A stretch of DNA of 24,750 bases from JBBQZO01 sp038207625 (GTDB lineage Bacteria; Pseudomonadota; Gammaproteobacteria; Burkholderiales; Burkholderiaceae_D): positions 1 to 24,750 of the forward strand of contig JBBQZO010000053.1 of NCBI GenBank assembly GCA_038207625.1, in the 5' to 3' direction. The notes below the pieces were generated by a model, which saw only the letters and a program-made list of their open reading frames with translations, was not told the origin of the DNA and did no database searches. The number at the start of each line of letters is the position of its first letter. Within the stretch, counting starts at the first letter, position 1. This document shows, piece by piece, positions 16,512 through 24,562 of this stretch. The position numbers and the translations under genes are program-made.

Positions 16512-18353
16512 TCAGTCGTGCGTGCGCACGTCGAACTCGACTTTCCAGCGCTCGTCGCCTTTCAATGCGACTGCCGTCAGTTCGAGCGTGCCGGTGTCGG
16601 TGGCCAGCGCGCGCAGCGTCACCTGCACCACGTCGCCGGCGGCGCGGCCCTCGGCCGGCAAGGTCGCTTCGATCACGCCCAGCTCCTGCAGTTCGTCGGG
16701 CTGCCAGAAATCGAGCAAGGTGCCCAACTGGTCCTGACGCCGCACCGACGAACCGAAGAAACGCATGTGCACCGGCTCGCCCACTACCAGGCCAAATTGC
16801 TGGGTTTGCAAATCGGCCGCGCTGCCCTCTTCCATGCCGAACGGCGCCACGCACAGCGCCTGGATCGGCGGTTCCATGCCGGGAATGGCGGGCATCGACG
16901 ACTCCACTGCCACATAGTAGGCACGCGCCGTGCCGCCGCGGATGCGCACACCCTGGCCGCGCCGCACATAGCCGTAGTAGGCGGCGCCGCGCGCCACCGC
17001 CAGGTCCAGATCCGCGCCGCCCAGCGTGCGCGTTGGCGCACCCTGCTCGGCGTCGAGCCAGCCGTTAAGCGTGTCCAGCGTGCGCTCGACCAGGATGTCG
17101 GATTTGAACACGCCGCCGTTAAACAGCACCGCGCTGGGGTGCAGAAAACTTGCCTCGGCCACCGGCGCATGCACGAAGCCGGCCAGTTCGGCCGTCGCGT
17201 CGACCTGGCGTCCCAGCAGCGCGGCCAGGTGGCGCGTGACGCCGGCGTCCTGCGCATACGGCAAGCCGAGCTGAGTCAGGCCGGCGCGGGTGCGCACGGC
17301 CGGCCGGGCGTCGGCCGCCACCTGCGGGAAGAAGCCTTCGAGGATGGTGCTGCGTACCTCGTGCTGGGTCAGTTCGGTGCGGATCGAGCCACCGATCAAT
17401 TTCGAACCGCGGCTGGGCACGACGATCGCCTGCGCGTCCATGTCAGCGTCCGACAGCAGGCGTTCCTTGGCGTTGCGGCAGGCGTAGGTGAGCGCGCGCA
17501 TTTGCCATGCATCGAGCGCGGTGCCGGCAGCAGAGAGCTTGCGCGCCACCACGTGCGCCAGCGTCAGGTCCATATTGTCACCGCCCAGCAGGATGTGTTC
17601 GCCCACGGCGATGCGGTGCAGCTCCAGCGTGCCCTCGTGTTCCAGCACGGCGATCAGCGAAAAGTCGCTGGTACCCCCGCCCACGTCGATGACCAGGATG
17701 ATGTCGCCCGGCGTGACGTCGCGCCGCCAGTTGCCGGCGCTGTTCTGGATCCAGTTGTACAGCGCCGCCTGCGGCTCTTCGAGCAAGGTCAGGTTGGCGT
17801 AGCCGGCCGCCGTGGCCGCTTCCAGCGTCAGGGCGCGCGCGGCCGGGTCGAACGAGGCGGGAATCGTCACCGTGACGTCCTGCTGGTCGAATGGCGCATC
17901 AGGAAAAGCATGGTCCCAGGCCTGGCGCAGGTGCGCCAGATAACGCGTCGATGCTTCCAGCGGCGACACGCGCGCCACCTCGGGTGGCGCATCGTTGGGC
18001 AGGATCGCCGCGCGCCGGTCCACGCCGGCGTGGCACAGCCAGCTTTTCGCGCTCGACACCAGGCGGATCGGCGTGGTGGCGCCGCGCGCGCGCGCAAATT
18101 CGCCCACCGCAAAGTCCTGCGCGTCCGTCCACGGCAGGCTCAGGTCACCCTGCGCCAGCTCGTCGCCATGCGGCAAATACAGGAACGACGCGAGCAGCGG
18201 CGCCGACTCGACCATGCCAGGCCCGGTCAATTGGGGAATGTCCAGCACGCCGTGGCTGGTTGTTTCGCCATCGCTGGCGGTAATATCCACATACGCCAGA
18301 GCGCTGTGGGTGGTGCCCAGATCGATCCCGATCGCGTAGCGCGCCTCGCTCAT
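16512..18353 (-). CDS. Hsp70-like ATPase without canonical substrate-binding domain
   Basis: A 613-residue cytoplasmic protein. Nucleotide-binding motifs are intact: GIDLGTTHS (9-17), VSSAKSWLCH (99-108), IPASFDPAARALT, LLEEPQAALYNW (190-201), IDVGGGTSDFS (222-232), LGGDNMDLTLAH (256-267), FNGGVFKSD (411-419) and VARGAAYYG (453-461). Residues 470-613 form a short beta-rich tail (RAYYVAVES, FGLVVGEPVHMRFFGSS, GTLELTAV) that also occurs in the larger partner. There is no DnaK-type linker, lid or EEVD tail. It differs from DnaK in length (613 versus about 640) and in its C-terminal half. The start overlaps the stop of the DUF2760 gene (ATGA), so the two are made together. It is probably an ATP-driven chaperone-like partner; clients are unknown. 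Confidence 0.92.
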   Translation of the reverse strand: MSEARYAIGIDLGTTHSALAYVDITASDGETTSHGVLDIPQLTGPGMVESAPLLASFLYLPHGDELAQGDLSLPWTDAQDFAVGEFARARGATTPIRLVSSAKSWLCHAGVDRRAAILPNDAPPEVARVSPLEASTRYLAHLRQAWDHAFPDAPFDQQDVTVTIPASFDPAARALTLEAATAAGYANLTLLEEPQAALYNWIQNSAGNWRRDVTPGDIILVIDVGGGTSDFSLIAVLEHEGTLELHRIAVGEHILLGGDNMDLTLAHVVARKLSAAGTALDAWQMRALTYACRNAKERLLSDADMDAQAIVVPSRGSKLIGGSIRTELTQHEVRSTILEGFFPQVAADARPAVRTRAGLTQLGLPYAQDAGVTRHLAALLGRQVDATAELAGFVHAPVAEASFLHPSAVLFNGGVFKSDILVERTLDTLNGWLDAEQGAPTRTLGGADLDLAVARGAAYYGYVRRGQGVRIRGGTARAYYVAVESSMPAIPGMEPPIQALCVAPFGMEEGSAADLQTQQFGLVVGEPVHMRFFGSSVRRQDQLGTLLDFWQPDELQELGVIEATLPAEGRAAGDVVQVTLRALATDTGTLELTAVALKGDERWKVEFDVRTHD

Positions 18354-18931
18354 AAATCCACCTCGGCTTGCGCCAGCACGGTCACGTCATGGGCCGGTGC
18401 CAGCTTGGGCAGGCGCACCTCGGTAGCGCGCCAGCCGCGATGGCTGAGCGCGCCGCTGAACGGCGCGCTGCCGACGACGTTGCCGGTCAGGCGGATGGCG
18501 CCCGCATCGAACCCGTCGGCCAGCGTAATCCGGCTGCCTTCGGCTTCGCTGCGCACTGGCGTGATCGTGAAGTGCTCGCGCAGCACCTTGCAGCAGCCTT
18601 CATGCACCACGCGGGCAGCGGCGCCGATGTCGGCATCGGCATAGGCTGCCAGGTTTTCCTGGGTAAAGTCGATCAAGCGCGCGTCGCGTTGCAACAGCGC
18701 CAGCAATTGCAGCGCCGCGTCAGGCGTGGCTTGCTTGAGCACCACCGGCGCGGCAGGTGCCGCGACCGGCGCCACGGCTACGGGATCTGTCAATGCTGCG
18801 ACCCGGGCCGCGAATGCGGAATCGGCCAGAATGCCGAAAAAGGCGCTGAACGCCATCGGGATGCGGCGCAAAAACGATATGGGGGCTGGCGGCTGGGGTG
18901 ATTTGTTCGAATTGGATGTTGAATGATTCAT
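18350..18931 (-). CDS. DUF2760 protein, first gene of an Hsp70-pair operon
   Basis: A 193-residue protein of the DUF2760 family, whose genes are typically next to Hsp70-like genes of this type. Residues 1-18 are polar (NHSTSNSNKSPQPPAP). Residues 19-48 are moderately hydrophobic (FLRRIPMAFSAFFGILADSAFAARV) and may touch the membrane. An Ala/Pro/Val linker (50-65) follows. The folded part (70-193) begins with DAALQLLALLQRDARLIDFTQE and contains HEGCCKVLREHF (110-121) and a beta-rich end. AGGAG 7 nt before the ATG at 18931 decides the start against an upstream in-frame ATG at 19042. The stop overlaps the first Hsp70 gene (ATGA). It may be a co-chaperone or client-specificity factor, which is inference from position only. 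Confidence 0.88.
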   Translation of the reverse strand: MNHSTSNSNKSPQPPAPISFLRRIPMAFSAFFGILADSAFAARVAALTDPVAVAPVAAPAAPVVLKQATPDAALQLLALLQRDARLIDFTQENLAAYADADIGAAARVVHEGCCKVLREHFTITPVRSEAEGSRITLADGFDAGAIRLTGNVVGSAPFSGALSHRGWRATEVRLPKLAPAHDVTVLAQAEVDL

Positions 18932-19149
18932 TGATTGCTCCTGGGTGCGTCGGTTCTCGGACGAAGGCAGCGGCGCCCTGCGCCGGCTGCGACTAACTGC
19001 TACGGCTGTCTGTTGCGGCTCACCATAAAAAGGGCGCGACATCGGTCGGTGCGGCCCGCGTGTCGTTGCGCCGCGCCCCGACCACGCTACCGCCCTGTAT
19101 GCGCGCCGCAGCTCATGGTAGTTGATCCAGCGAAGCTATGCTGCGCCGC

Positions 19150-19155
19150 AGTATA
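19150..19155 (-). promoter_or_regulatory. Possible -10 element for the DUF2760-Hsp70 operon
   Basis: TATACT on the minus strand, overlapping-adjacent to a CTGCG-C-CGCAG palindrome (19141-19151). It lies about 219 bp upstream of the DUF2760 start, which would give a long leader. No good -35 hexamer at normal spacing. Confidence 0.3.
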
Positions 19156-19386
19156 AATCATCTGGTCATTGCACCCGGGGGATTTTGCCAAAATGCTCGA
19201 AGCGACCTGCGCTATGGCAAACTTGCTCGATCGGGTAGAACGCGCTGTCGCCTATGATTGACGTGGCTCAACATGGGATGAGGAACCACACTGACCCGCC
19301 CTGTGGGCCCAGAATTAACCGTGGAGCCAAGGCGACAGGCACCGTTCGGCCGGTCCTTCGGCAATGGGTGTCGATTCAGCGCAGGC

Positions 19387-19422
19387 ATGCGGACACCGAC
19401 AGGCGCGCGCGCCAGTCCGCAT
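19387..19422. repeat. Inverted repeat downstream of the lipoprotein gene
   Basis: ATGCGGAC (19387-19394) pairs with GTCCGCAT (19415-19422). The interior contains GGCGCGCGCGCC (19402-19413), itself a 12-bp palindrome. It starts 20 bp past the lipoprotein stop and could form a compound hairpin ending that transcript, although no U-run follows. Confidence 0.55.
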
Positions 19423-19441
19423 CGGCTTGGGTGGGAGCTTC

Positions 19442-19990
19442 CTAGGGCCTGCGTACCGGTGCCGATGGCATCGCCTGTGGCGGAGGCGGAGGCGGCGGAT
19501 TCGGGGCCGCCGAGTACACCACACCGGCCGGATAGTAGCCCGGCACGACGTTGCCCTTTGCGTACATGCACTGCTGATACGCGCCGTCGTAGCGCACCTG
19601 TGCGTTCCACGCGACCGCGTTGCCCTGATTTGCACCGACGCCGGCGCCCAGTATCAGCCCGGCCGCCGCGCCGTTGCCGGCGCCCCGATTGCCATCGATC
19701 GCCGCGCCTGCCAGCGCACCGAGCACGACGCCGGTGACGGTCGTCGCAGCCATCTGATTGGCAGCCTGGTTCTGCCCGTCTGAGCCGACGTTGCGCGCCG
19801 CCCAAGCGCGGCACAGCGTGTCGTCCTCGATGAACACGTCAAACGGCTTGTTTGGCGCGGGCATCACGGCCACCGACGGTCCCACCGGCATCTGCGCACA
19901 AGCGCTCAGCAAGCCGAGCGCGACGGCCCCAAGCATGCGCCCGGCCGCACATTGGAACGCCGGACGCTGAAAAATTGACTGAACTGGCAT
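19442..19990 (-). CDS. Gly-zipper (YMGG-like) outer-envelope lipoprotein
   Basis: A 182-residue lipoprotein. Residues 19-31 give a hydrophobic core and a lipobox (LLSAC), with lipidation at C31. C60 lies in DDTLCRAWAARNVG. Residues 80-124 form a Gly-zipper segment with alternating Gly/Ala (VTGVVLGALAGAAIDGNRGA... LILGAGVGANQGN), as in YMGG/OmpA-like glycine-zipper proteins that insert into or associate with the outer membrane. QQCMYAKGNVVPGYYPAG (139-156) follows, and the end is proline-rich with seven consecutive Pro (165-171). AGGAG lies 5-6 nt before the ATG at 19990. It follows the secreted aromatic-rich gene by 8 nt, so they form one operon. The role is unknown, probably envelope maintenance. 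Confidence 0.88.
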   Translation of the reverse strand: MPVQSIFQRPAFQCAAGRMLGAVALGLLSACAQMPVGPSVAVMPAPNKPFDVFIEDDTLCRAWAARNVGSDGQNQAANQMAATTVTGVVLGALAGAAIDGNRGAGNGAAAGLILGAGVGANQGNAVAWNAQVRYDGAYQQCMYAKGNVVPGYYPAGVVYSAAPNPPPPPPPQAMPSAPVRRP

Positions 19991-19998
19991 GATGACTC

Positions 19999-20466
19999 CT
20001 AACCTGGCGGCGACGTCGGGGTAGTTGCAGGTTTGGCCGGCACTGCCGTCCATCCGCCGGGACAACGCGCCACATACGGATAGTAAGTACGTGCCGAAGT
20101 GCAGTAGTACCAAAAAGCCGACGGCGGCGCCAACGGTGCTGCCGGCGCGACCAGAACATCAATCGGCGCCCAAGGGTCAGGATAGGGATAGAGCGGCGTG
20201 TCATAGTAGTACCAGGCAGGCCCCACCACCCACCACCAACCGAAGCGACCCGCGTGCCGGTCGTGAGACCAGTGCCCGCCCCGCCAGCGCTGCAGATCAT
20301 GCTCGTGGAAGCGCGTGATATCGCCGTGCCAGCCGGGTGTGGCGCCATGATGGTCATGGCGGGCCTGAGGCGCCGCACAGACCGCCCCGACCGTCCCCAT
20401 CAACGCGACGCCTGCCATGCTGGCGATACGGGCGGCGATGCCCTGTCGCACTAAATGCTGTCTCAT
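19999..20466 (-). CDS. Secreted aromatic-rich small protein with a YYC...YYPYV...CP..W motif
   Basis: A 155-residue exported protein. Residues 1-35 are a signal peptide (basic start, core SMAGVALMGTVGAVCA, cut near APQA). The mature N-terminus is rich in His, Trp and Arg (RHDHHG, GDITRFHEHDLQRWRGGHW). An aromatic block (FGWWWVVGPAWYYYDTPLYPYPDPW, positions 75-99) comes next. The C-terminus has FWYYCTSARTYYPYVARCP (118-136) followed by GGW and VPA, a recurrent pattern in small secreted proteins of Burkholderiales; the two Cys probably form a disulfide. AAGGAG 7 nt upstream selects the ATG at 20466. Function unknown; possibly an envelope or surface protein working with the co-transcribed lipoprotein. 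Confidence 0.87.
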   Translation of the reverse strand: MRQHLVRQGIAARIASMAGVALMGTVGAVCAAPQARHDHHGATPGWHGDITRFHEHDLQRWRGGHWSHDRHAGRFGWWWVVGPAWYYYDTPLYPYPDPWAPIDVLVAPAAPLAPPSAFWYYCTSARTYYPYVARCPGGWTAVPAKPATTPTSPPG

Positions 20467-20856
20467 GCTCGACTCCTTCCTGCTCACGGCGCCGACCTGC
20501 GATGCCGCACGTTTCGTCCCACGCACTGTCGCATGAATATCGCTGGCATCGATGGCGCGCAGTGGTGCTTGCTGTCAGCGTGGCGTCGACCACATGGCGC
20601 TTTGCCATGAATGAAAGAATGCCATTTTATACAGCGGCCTGCCACACGCTTCCGCTGAAAAACACTGCGTCCAGGCATCACCTTTCCGCTGCCAAACATT
20701 CCAACTGACGCGCCCATGCGCTGTGTCCAGCCCCCCCGGACAGCGTCGTCCGCGTCGCGTGAGTGCCGTCCCGCAAGCACGCGCGCCGATCGCTATCTAG
20801 CGGTACCTCATCGGCTGCCGCTACAATGTCGCCCGTTTGCACTACACTTTCTGACC
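20467..20856. other. 390-bp divergent intergenic region
   Basis: This region must hold the promoters of the envelope operon (minus) and the glucosidase gene (plus). On the minus strand a TATAAA lies near 20627-20634, with no clear -35 and a leader of about 150 nt. On the plus strand TACAAT lies at 20822-20827. Frames here lack ribosome sites and are not annotated. No repeat or RNA gene was recognised. Confidence 0.5.
20822..20827 (+). promoter_or_regulatory. Possible -10 element for the GH63 glucosidase gene
   Basis: TACAAT (five of six) lies 29 bp before the ATG at 20857, a distance that would leave a short leader; the -35 region is not recognisable and no Shine-Dalgarno precedes the gene. 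Confidence 0.3.
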
Positions 20857-23313
20857 ATGCGCAACCTCAACAACCGCCATTGTGCCGCCTCACCCACTCT
20901 GCTTCGCGCGGCCTGCGCCGTCCTGTTGGCTACGGCGGCCATGCTGGTGCAGGCCGACGTGCCAGATTCGTCCGGCATTGACCGGCACGGCACGCCGGCG
21001 GCACTGCAAGAGTTCGACAGCGAGCAGAATCAACGCTTCAACCCGCTGTTCGACGCCGGCAGTTGGCACGGCTATTTGCTGCCCGCCACGCAGGCGCAAG
21101 CCGGCAGCTTCACCGGCCCGCTGTTGATCGCCGAGGAGTACGGCATTTTCATCGCCGAGGCGCTCGACCAGATTGAACTGGGCGAGCGTGACAAGCGACA
21201 GCGCTACCGGCTCGATCAGGCGCACTGGACCAGTTCATCGCGCCCGGGCGTGCTGTCGCAAACACTGCGCTGGCCGGGCTTGCAGCTTGACGTCGACCTG
21301 CATTTTGTCGACGCCGGCAACGCGATCGTGCGCTACCGCCTGCGCAATACGTCGACGCATGCGCAGGCACTGCAACTGCGCTGGCATGGCAGCTTGCTCG
21401 ACAAATGGGACAAGTCTTCCGGCCAGAGCGTGCAACAGCGCTACCCCGCCTGGAAGCCGCGCCTGGACGCCAGTCGCGACGGCTTGACGCTTGCACTGGG
21501 CCAGGTGCGCGACCCGGTCAACCTGATGACCAGCGCCCAGTCGCGCTACCGGATCGTGCGCAGCGTGCCCAGCCAGACCAGTGTGCACCAGCGCGGCTAC
21601 GTCAGTAGCGCCGCGCTGCGCACGCTCGCGCCATCGGCCAGCATGACCATCTACGCCGTGCACAGCTACCAGCTTGGCGCGGACGACGCGAACAATGAGG
21701 CCAGCGAGCGTGCGCTGCTGGCGCGCGCCGGGCAAGCCATCGCCGCCAGCGAACAGCGCTGGTCCCGGTGGATTGGGCGTCTGCCCCCGTCAAACGGCAC
21801 GGCCGGAGCATCGGCACTGAGCGTCAAGGCGCTGGAAACCCTGGTTGGCAACTGGCGTGCGCCGCGCGGCGCCTTCCACCACGATGCGCTGGTGCCGTCG
21901 GGGACTGCGCGCTGGTTTAACGGCGCGTGGAGTTGGGACACCTGGAAGCAAGCCTACGGCCTCGCCACGATCGACCCGGCGTTGGCGGCCAACACCATCC
22001 GCGCGCTGTTTGACTACCAGATCACCCCGACCGACACGCTGCGCGCGCAGGACGCGGGCATGGTGATCGACAATGTGTTCTATAACCGCGACCAAAGCCG
22101 CGGCGGCGACGGCGACAACTGGAACGAGCGCGATACCAAGCCCCCGCTGGCCGCCTGGGCCGTGTGGGAAATCTACCGCAACAATGGCGATCTGCGCTGG
22201 CTGCAGGAGATGCGCCCCAAACTGGAAGCGTATCACCGCTGGTGGTACCGCAACCGCGACCATGACGGCAACGGCCTGGTTGAATATGGCGCAACGGTGC
22301 ACCGCTTGCACAACGACGAGCAAGGCGCCATGCGCTTTCGCGTCAGGCAAACGGCGCAACTGGCTCAACCCGGCTGCGCCGCGCCCGTTGACGGCGTCAG
22401 CGCCTGCCTGGGGCTCGACAGCTACAACCGCATCCTTGACAGCGGCGCCTACGACGCGCTCGAGGTGCCGGTGCAAGAGGCGGCCGGTTATGAGTCCGGC
22501 ATGGACAACGCGGCGCGCTTCGGCTTTATCGAGGCGGACGCCTTGCAGCGCTACGCGCAGCGCGCGCACGGCGGCGACCTGGCCGCAGCCAAGCGCGACT
22601 GGCAGGTGCGTGTGCTGGAGAACCGCAACGCGCAGGGGCAATTGCTGGGCTACTCGATCAATCAGGAGTCGGTCGACCTGAACGCCTTTCTGTATCGTGA
22701 GAAGCTGATCCTGGCCGACATCGCCGACGCATTGAGCGATGCGCCGGTTGCCGCCATCTGGCGCGCCCAGGCAGTGACCTTGAAAGGCAAGATCAACCGC
22801 TGCTTCTTCGACGACAAGACGGGCTTCTACTATGACCGCCAGATCGACCCAAGCCCCGGCGCGGGCGAGTGCGCCGGCCATCTGCTGACCGAACGGGGAC
22901 GCGGCCCGGAAGGCTGGACGGCGCTGTGGGCTGGCGCGGCCGACGCGCGCCAGGCCGAGGCGGTCATCGCGACGATGCTCAACCCGCGTGAATTTGCCAG
23001 CCCGACGCCGCTGCCCACGGCCGCGCTGAGCAATCCGGCCTACGAAGCGCAGATCTACTGGCGTGGTCGGGTCTGGCTTGACCAGCTCTACTTCGCCGCC
23101 ATCGCAATGCAAAACTACGGCCACCAGGCCGACGCGCAGGCGATGGTGACGCGCTTCCTGGCCCACGCCGAAGGTTTGAACGGCAGCGCACCCATCCACG
23201 AAAACTACCATCCGATCAACGGGCGCATGCTGGGCGCGAGCAACTTCAGCTGGAGTGCGGCGCACCTGCTGATGCTCGAACGCGAGTTGCGGACCAAGCA
23301 AACCAAGCATTAA
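20857..23313 (+). CDS. Periplasmic GH63 glucosidase, YgjK type
   Basis: An 818-residue exported glycoside hydrolase. Residues 1-33 are a signal peptide (core AACAVLLATAAMLV, cut after VQA). Residues 45-310 form the N-terminal beta domain, and 320-815 the (alpha/alpha)6 catalytic barrel. WFNGAWSWDTWKQAYG (353-368), NERDTKPPLAAW (423-434), GMDNAARF (548-555) and IHENYHPINGR (780-790) match the GH63 signature. By comparison with E. coli YgjK, D550 is the likely general acid and E782 the base. The enzyme would release glucose from alpha-linked oligosaccharides in the periplasm; the natural substrate is not known even for YgjK. The start at 20857 is chosen because the signal peptide begins there; upstream frame has no support. 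The aldo/keto reductase gene follows closely. Confidence 0.9.
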   Translation: MRNLNNRHCAASPTLLRAACAVLLATAAMLVQADVPDSSGIDRHGTPAALQEFDSEQNQRFNPLFDAGSWHGYLLPATQAQAGSFTGPLLIAEEYGIFIAEALDQIELGERDKRQRYRLDQAHWTSSSRPGVLSQTLRWPGLQLDVDLHFVDAGNAIVRYRLRNTSTHAQALQLRWHGSLLDKWDKSSGQSVQQRYPAWKPRLDASRDGLTLALGQVRDPVNLMTSAQSRYRIVRSVPSQTSVHQRGYVSSAALRTLAPSASMTIYAVHSYQLGADDANNEASERALLARAGQAIAASEQRWSRWIGRLPPSNGTAGASALSVKALETLVGNWRAPRGAFHHDALVPSGTARWFNGAWSWDTWKQAYGLATIDPALAANTIRALFDYQITPTDTLRAQDAGMVIDNVFYNRDQSRGGDGDNWNERDTKPPLAAWAVWEIYRNNGDLRWLQEMRPKLEAYHRWWYRNRDHDGNGLVEYGATVHRLHNDEQGAMRFRVRQTAQLAQPGCAAPVDGVSACLGLDSYNRILDSGAYDALEVPVQEAAGYESGMDNAARFGFIEADALQRYAQRAHGGDLAAAKRDWQVRVLENRNAQGQLLGYSINQESVDLNAFLYREKLILADIADALSDAPVAAIWRAQAVTLKGKINRCFFDDKTGFYYDRQIDPSPGAGECAGHLLTERGRGPEGWTALWAGAADARQAEAVIATMLNPREFASPTPLPTAALSNPAYEAQIYWRGRVWLDQLYFAAIAMQNYGHQADAQAMVTRFLAHAEGLNGSAPIHENYHPINGRMLGASNFSWSAAHLLMLERELRTKQTKH

Positions 23314-23352
23314 AGTCGCATAATGGCTGACGATCATTCCGAGAGCCGAGCC

Positions 23353-24411
23353 ATGCAATACGACGCCGCCCAAAACCGTTACGACACCATGCCATATCGA
23401 CGCAGCGGGCGCAGCGGCCTGCGCCTGCCCGCCATCGCGCTCGGCCTGTGGCAGAACTTCGGCGACGCCAATGCGCCGGAACTGCAGCGTACGCTGTTGC
23501 GGCACGCGTTCGACCACGGCGTGTGCCACTTCGACCTGGCCAACAACTACGGCCCCCCGTACGGCGCCGCCGAACGCAACTTCGGACGCATCCTGACGCA
23601 GGACTTCACGCCCTATCGCGACCAGCTGATCATCTCGACCAAAGCGGGCTGGGACATGTGGGCCGGCCCCTACGGCGGCTTGACGGGTTCGAAAAAACAT
23701 CTGGTGGCGAGCCTGGAACAAAGCCTCAAGCGCATGGGACTGGACTACGTGGACATTTTCTACAGCCACCGGCCGGACCCGTACACACCGCTGGAAGAAA
23801 CCATGGGCGCCCTGGCCCAGTTGGTGCGCCAGGGGAAAGCGCTCTACGTGGGCATTTCCAATTACGGCCCGGAGTTTACGGTGCAGGCGCAGGCGATGCT
23901 GCGCGCCGAAGGCATTCCACTGACGATCAGCCAGCCCAATTACAGCATGCTGCAGCGCTGGATCGAGCCGGCGCTGCTGCCGCTGAACACCGAAAGCGGC
24001 ATCGGCACCATCGTCTTTTCGCCGCTGCAGCAAGGTCTGCTGAGCGACAAATACCTGTCCGATGTTCCGGCCGATTCGCGCGCCGCGCGCCTTGATTGGC
24101 TGCGCGCCGGGCTGACGCCGGCACTGCGCGACCGCCTGCGCCTGCTCAACGCACTGGCGCGCGAGCGCGGGCAAAGTCTGGCGCAAATGGCACTGGCGTG
24201 GACACTGCGCGACCCGCATGTGACGTCGGCGCTGATTGGCGCGCGCACGCTGGCCCAGTTGGACGACAGCCTGCGTGCGCTTGAAAACCCCGCGTTTTGC
24301 GACCAGGAGCTGAACATGATCGACGAGCTGTGCCAGCAAGATGCGGACCTGTACAAGGTGCCACCAAAGGCCAGCGGCCAGGATTTGATCGGCGATCCGC
24401 GCTGCATTTGA
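23353..24411 (+). CDS. Aldo/keto reductase, YghZ/L-glyceraldehyde 3-phosphate reductase type
   Basis: About 352 residues, matching the length of E. coli YghZ (346). The NADPH-dependent AKR tetrad is present: D61 in HFDLANNYG, Y66, K97 in ISTKAGWDMWAGPYG and H139 in FYSHRPDP. The cofactor-binding end reads SALIGARTLAQLDDSL. The insertion GWDMWAGPYGG and the SHRPDPYTPLEETMGAL segment are typical of the AKR14/KCAB-like branch that reduces small aldehydes such as methylglyoxal and L-glyceraldehyde 3-phosphate. An ATG at 23323 would add ten polar residues; neither start has a strong ribosome site, and 23353 fits family alignment better. It lies 39 nt after the glucosidase stop (9 nt for the longer start), so co-transcription is likely. 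Confidence 0.9.
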   Translation: MQYDAAQNRYDTMPYRRSGRSGLRLPAIALGLWQNFGDANAPELQRTLLRHAFDHGVCHFDLANNYGPPYGAAERNFGRILTQDFTPYRDQLIISTKAGWDMWAGPYGGLTGSKKHLVASLEQSLKRMGLDYVDIFYSHRPDPYTPLEETMGALAQLVRQGKALYVGISNYGPEFTVQAQAMLRAEGIPLTISQPNYSMLQRWIEPALLPLNTESGIGTIVFSPLQQGLLSDKYLSDVPADSRAARLDWLRAGLTPALRDRLRLLNALARERGQSLAQMALAWTLRDPHVTSALIGARTLAQLDDSLRALENPAFCDQELNMIDELCQQDADLYKVPPKASGQDLIGDPRCI

Positions 24412-24562
24412 CAGGGCCTACTGCCTGCGTTGTTTCGCTCTTCGCTGACAATACGAGCGCGCCGCCCTCGTTGGTAATGAACGTCGAACCGCCCGACGTG
24501 AGCGCTGCCACGATCAAGGCCATCACATCTCCCGCCACCGCCAAAACGACGGCCGTCCCAAC
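24412..24562. other. Intergenic tail after the aldo/keto reductase gene
   Basis: No terminator with a U-run, promoter or coding frame with a ribosome site is evident in this 151-bp stretch. A minus-strand frame covers it but runs on antisense through the reductase gene. Confidence 0.4.

Larger units (their letters stand above)
18932..19441. other. 510-bp intergenic region upstream of the DUF2760-Hsp70 operon
   Basis: Both flanking units are on the minus strand. The region holds a -10 candidate for the chaperone operon (19150-19155) and an inverted repeat near the end of the lipoprotein gene (19387-19422), listed separately. I see no convincing coding frame; the longer frames lack a ribosome site. 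No sigma-32-type promoter (CTTGAA with CCCCAT) was found by eye. Confidence 0.5.

Noticed and set aside
16518..18644. 708-codon plus-strand frame opposite the Hsp70 and DUF2760 genes
   Set aside because: Antisense shadow; the minus strand has unmistakable Hsp70 motifs.
18350..19042. Longer version of the DUF2760 protein starting at 19042
   Set aside because: The extra residues are Arg/Ser-rich and unlike the family. The AGGAG site sits before the ATG at 18931.
19254..19445. Short plus-strand frames in the region before the lipoprotein gene end
   Set aside because: No ribosome site, Arg-rich composition and no recognisable motif.
21790..24339. 849-codon minus-strand frame opposite the glucosidase and reductase genes
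   Set aside because: It spans two well-supported plus-strand genes and shows no domain, ribosome site or natural composition; a codon-bias shadow.
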